The notes under the pieces: model-generated | What the model saw: the letters and a program-made list of their open reading frames with translations, nothing else | Databases searched by the model: none | What the model was told of the DNA's origin: nothing | Shown: one piece after another, positions 61,928 to 64,000 of the stretch | Position numbering within the stretch: position 1 is the stretch's first letter | Layout: every line of letters begins with the position of its first letter | NCBI GenBank assembly: GCA_963975155.1 | Contig: CAXBFG010000007.1 | Location: 1-64,000 of the forward strand | From: UBA5109 sp963975155 | Lineage (GTDB): Bacteria; Pseudomonadota; Gammaproteobacteria; Pseudomonadales; Pseudohongiellaceae | Direction of reading: 5' to 3' | DNA: 64,000 nt | Made by a program: the position numbers and the translations under genes

Positions 61928-61980
61928 AAGGAAGAATGAATAAGGAAGAATGAATAAGGAAGAATGAATAAGGAAGAAAG
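61928..61980. repeat. 14-bp tandem repeat beside tRNA-Leu
   Basis: The unit AAGGAAGAATGAAT occurs three times in full (61928-61941, 61942-61955, 61956-61969), and a fourth partial unit runs to 61980, directly abutting the 3' end of the tRNA gene. Confidence 0.9.
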
Positions 61981-62067
61981 TGGTACCGGAGGCCGGACTT
62001 GAACCGGCACGCTTTTAAGGGCACCGGATTTTGAATCCGGCGTGTCTACCAATTTCACCACTCCGGC
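61981..62067 (-). tRNA. tRNA-Leu (CAA)
   Basis: An 87-nt class II tRNA on the minus strand, with CCA encoded. The acceptor stem is GCCGGAG/CTCCGGT (first pair G-U), the anticodon stem CCGGA/TCCGG closes loop TTCAAAA with anticodon CAA, there is a long variable arm (GCCCTTAAAAGCGT region), and the T stem is GCCGG/CCGGC with loop TTCAAGT. It reads the UUG leucine codon. Confidence 0.97.
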
Positions 62068-62162
62068 ACAGGAGTCCAGCAGGACAGACGAGCGCGAATT
62101 ATACAGGCTGTTGCGCTTGCTGCCTATGAAAAGCTCGAGAAAAACGGTAATCTTGCGCCCCC

Positions 62163-63182
62163 ATGAAGCGCAGCGAATTTCATTTTGACCTCCCCGATGA
62201 GCTGATTGCTCATTATCCCCCCGTCAAGAGAACGGATAGCCGTTTACTCTCTCTGGCTCGCAAGAGTGGCCAGATCAGACATCAGCAGTTCACGGATTTC
62301 CCAAATTTGCTGAATCCCGAGGATTTACTGGTGTTTAACAATACACGGGTTATTCCTGCGCGTATGTTCGGACAAAAGGAAACCGGCGGTCAGGTCGAAG
62401 TCATGTTGGAACGTGTGATGCCAAATAATCACTTGCTGGCGCAAGTGCGTGCCAGTAAAACCCCCAAAACAGGCACAGTGATTCATTTTGCAGACAAGGC
62501 CACGGCAGAGGTAGCAGGCCGTGAGGGCGAGTTCTTTATCCTGGCTTTTGCTGCTGATATTAATCTGATGAGCCTGCTTGAAGAAATCGGCCATATGCCC
62601 TTGCCGCCTTATATCAAGCGTGAAGATGAGTTGCTTGATAAGGAGCGTTATCAAACGGTTTACAGTGAAAGGCAGGGTGCGGTTGCTGCGCCAACTGCAG
62701 GCCTGCACTTCGATAAACAGATACTGGCAGAGATAGAAGCCAGAGGTATTGCTACCGCAAAAGTAACCTTGCACGTAGGTGCCGGAACATTCCAGCCGGT
62801 ACGTACAGAAAAAATTGAAGATCATCTGATGCATTCTGAATATCTGGAACTGGATGAAGATGTCTGTGAAAAAGTCAGAGCTTGTCGCGCCAGAGGGGGG
62901 CGGGTAATTGCAGTCGGCACCACGACGGTACGCTGTCTGGAAACGGCGAGCAGTACAGGTGAAATAATGCCCTATCAGGGGGATACTAATATTTTTATTT
63001 ACCCGGGCTATGAATTTAAAAGTGTCGATGCTCTGCTGACCAATTTCCATTTGCCGGAATCGACATTAATCATGTTGGTCAGCGCCTTTGCCGGGCGTGA
63101 ACATATTCTTGCGGCTTATCATGAGGCAATTAAAGAAAGGTATAGGTTTTATAGTTATGGCGATGCGATGTTTATCAGTTGA
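62163..63182 (+). CDS. queA: tRNA preQ1(34) S-adenosylmethionine ribosyltransferase-isomerase
   Basis: A 339-residue enzyme that transfers and rearranges the ribosyl group of SAM onto preQ1 at tRNA position 34 in queuosine synthesis. The start MKRSEFHFDLPDELIAHYPP and the conserved ..AAPTAGLHFD, ..HVGAGTFQPVRTE, GTTTVRCLET and NFHLPESTLIMLVSAFAG are all present. Length is normal. The gene usually next in line, tgt, is not here: pyruvate kinase converges from the right. Confidence 0.97.
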   Translation: MKRSEFHFDLPDELIAHYPPVKRTDSRLLSLARKSGQIRHQQFTDFPNLLNPEDLLVFNNTRVIPARMFGQKETGGQVEVMLERVMPNNHLLAQVRASKTPKTGTVIHFADKATAEVAGREGEFFILAFAADINLMSLLEEIGHMPLPPYIKREDELLDKERYQTVYSERQGAVAAPTAGLHFDKQILAEIEARGIATAKVTLHVGAGTFQPVRTEKIEDHLMHSEYLELDEDVCEKVRACRARGGRVIAVGTTTVRCLETASSTGEIMPYQGDTNIFIYPGYEFKSVDALLTNFHLPESTLIMLVSAFAGREHILAAYHEAIKERYRFYSYGDAMFIS

Positions 63183-63204
63183 AAACTACTGTGCTTGCCA
63201 ATAC

Positions 63205-63280
63205 TTCGTTAAAATCTAAATTTTATTCAGTCATTTACTAAACTGTAAATTCCTTCATTAAATTTAGTTTTTGCTTCGCC
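63205..63280. repeat. Module-C intergenic repeat between queA and pyruvate kinase
   Basis: The frame CTTCGTTAAAA, TTCAGTCA, TTCCTTC, TTTTGCTTCGCC matches the copy at 17813-17886, but the arms are CTAAATTT (63216-63223) and AAATTTAG (63260-63267), and the central hairpin is ATTTAC/GTAAAT. The tail GCGCTCGTGACGTT parallels 34-52. It separates two convergent genes and may terminate both. Confidence 0.6.
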
Positions 63281-63353
63281 TTGACTGCGCTCGTGACGTT
63301 TTCAATATAGAGATTGAATTTTTACGCTCACTAAAGCCTTACAAAAAGCAATC

Positions 63354-64000
63354 TTAAGGTAAATGCCTGATCTGAATGCCGATACTGTCCTGGTCATCCT
63401 GATCAATCAGCAAATCAGATATCACCACGACCTTGTCATTGGAAACAAAGCCGGCTTTGGCTTTTAATTCATTAAAAGCCCGCAGCAGGGTTTCTTCTGG
63501 CTTGTTACTGAATTCTATTTTGAAAGGGTAGACATAACGATTCAGTGTCATCAGTCGCCTTGTAATGCCTATGTTGGTGAAGGCGAAAATCGGCGAAGTT
63601 TCGGGATGGCAATTGGTTACATAATTGGCCATGATCCCGTGCCTGGTGACCACGACGATGCCCTTAGCATTCAGGCTTTCAGCCAGTTCCACAGCGGTAG
63701 CAGCAAGATGCTCTTTGTCCGAAGTCTTGATTAGTTCATCCGTTAACCTGAGGCCGGGCTGGGTTTCAGTGGCTCGGGCGATAGCGTCCAGTTGCTTGAC
63801 GCAACGCACCGGATACTTGCCCACCGTGGTTTCGCCGGACAGCATAATGGCATCCGCACCTTCATAAACCGCATTGGCTACATCGGTAACTTCGGCACGC
63901 GTCGGGATAGGGTTTTCTATCATGGATTCCAACAAGTGAGTGGCAACGATGACACGTTTGCCATGTTTCGCACAGAGTCGAATAATCTGTCGTTGTACGG
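63354..64000 (-). CDS. pyk: Pyruvate kinase, C-terminal part (5' end beyond window)
   Basis: The open frame continues to the window edge, so about 215 C-terminal residues are seen. They include the end of the barrel, ..AKHGKRVIVATHLLESMIENPIPTRAEVTDVANAVYEGADAIMLSGETTVGKYPV, which is the classic pyruvate kinase region, and the C-terminal domain with ..VVVTRHGIMANYVTNCHPETSPIFAFTN. The enzyme makes pyruvate and ATP from PEP and ADP. A typical length near 480 residues implies that roughly 260 residues are missing. Confidence 0.95.
   Translation of the reverse strand, partial: VQRQIIRLCAKHGKRVIVATHLLESMIENPIPTRAEVTDVANAVYEGADAIMLSGETTVGKYPVRCVKQLDAIARATETQPGLRLTDELIKTSDKEHLAATAVELAESLNAKGIVVVTRHGIMANYVTNCHPETSPIFAFTNIGITRRLMTLNRYVYPFKIEFSNKPEETLLRAFNELKAKAGFVSNDKVVVISDLLIDQDDQDSIGIQIRHLP

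Noticed and set aside
61928..61980. Tandem repeat considered as a CRISPR array
   Set aside because: Units are 14 bases with no spacers between them, and no cas genes are present.
62325..63050. Long open frame antisense to queA
   Set aside because: queA is certain on the plus strand. The antisense frame is Cys/His/Phe-rich, as shadow frames of coding DNA are.
63354..64000. Truncated pyruvate kinase considered a pseudogene
   Set aside because: The frame is open to the last base of the window and the visible motifs are intact, so it is cut only by the window edge.

Overview
The window reads as the chromosome of a gammaproteobacterium, probably free-living and aerobic. The support is the neighbourhood pepA-holC facing lptF-lptG, together with OxyR, KatG, QueA and Lpt proteins of gammaproteobacterial type. 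I cannot place it below class level from sequence alone. No phage, IS transposase or CRISPR array is visible. The mobile DNA I can see consists of short non-coding repeats.

Layout. 1-11 kb: valS, holC and pepA, a common trio, are separated by a redox block on the same strand (rubrerythrin, a heterodisulfide-reductase-like Fe-S protein, DUF3501, and a PQQ-type sugar dehydrogenase) with a divergent oxyR. 11-16 kb: lptF-lptG, an RDD protein, and a small membrane-protein operon ending in its own winged-helix regulator. 16-25 kb: a citramalate/2-isopropylmalate synthase-family gene behind an isoleucine-codon leader peptide and attenuator, then ltaE, a MATE transporter, a DUF6152 protein, leuB and GTP-dependent pckG. 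25-41 kb: membrane and envelope genes (EEP nuclease/phosphatase, DUF1499, a reduced Bat pair, a fused MFS/spermidine-synthase protein, two tandem PCuAC-like proteins, a TSUP permease, an M48 protease, an S8 subtilase lipoprotein) and katG. 41.6-60.2 kb: a catabolic region. It holds a cytochrome-c-coupled VAO/4-cresol-dehydrogenase-type flavoprotein, and two divergent operons around a NodD/NahR-like LysR regulator. These encode an FAD monooxygenase, an alpha/beta hydrolase, a cyclase-family hydrolase, an FAH-family hydrolase, an MFS carrier, a cupin and an acetoacetate-decarboxylase-like protein on one side. On the other are a GST, an extradiol dioxygenase of the VOC fold, a Rieske ferredoxin, acetoacetate-CoA ligase and thiolase. 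60-64 kb: a periplasmic double cupin, tRNA-Leu(CAA), queA and the C-terminal part of pyruvate kinase, cut by the window end.

How the genes work together. The catabolic region looks like a route that hydroxylates and opens an aromatic ring, isomerises and hydrolyses the product, and feeds acetoacetate through acetoacetyl-CoA to acetyl-CoA. The substrate is not determined. The oxyR, rubrerythrin and katG genes form a peroxide-defence set. The citramalate-synthase candidate and leuB could serve threonine-independent isoleucine synthesis; the all-isoleucine leader is the argument for that reading.

The most notable non-coding structure is a 389-bp element (3145-3533) with near-perfect 24-bp terminal inverted repeats and a 10-bp direct repeat on both sides. 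A diverged second copy lies at 15663-16062, ending next to the promoter of the isoleucine attenuator. Its internal modules keep conserved cores while their stem arms differ between copies and remain complementary, as expected for selected secondary structure.
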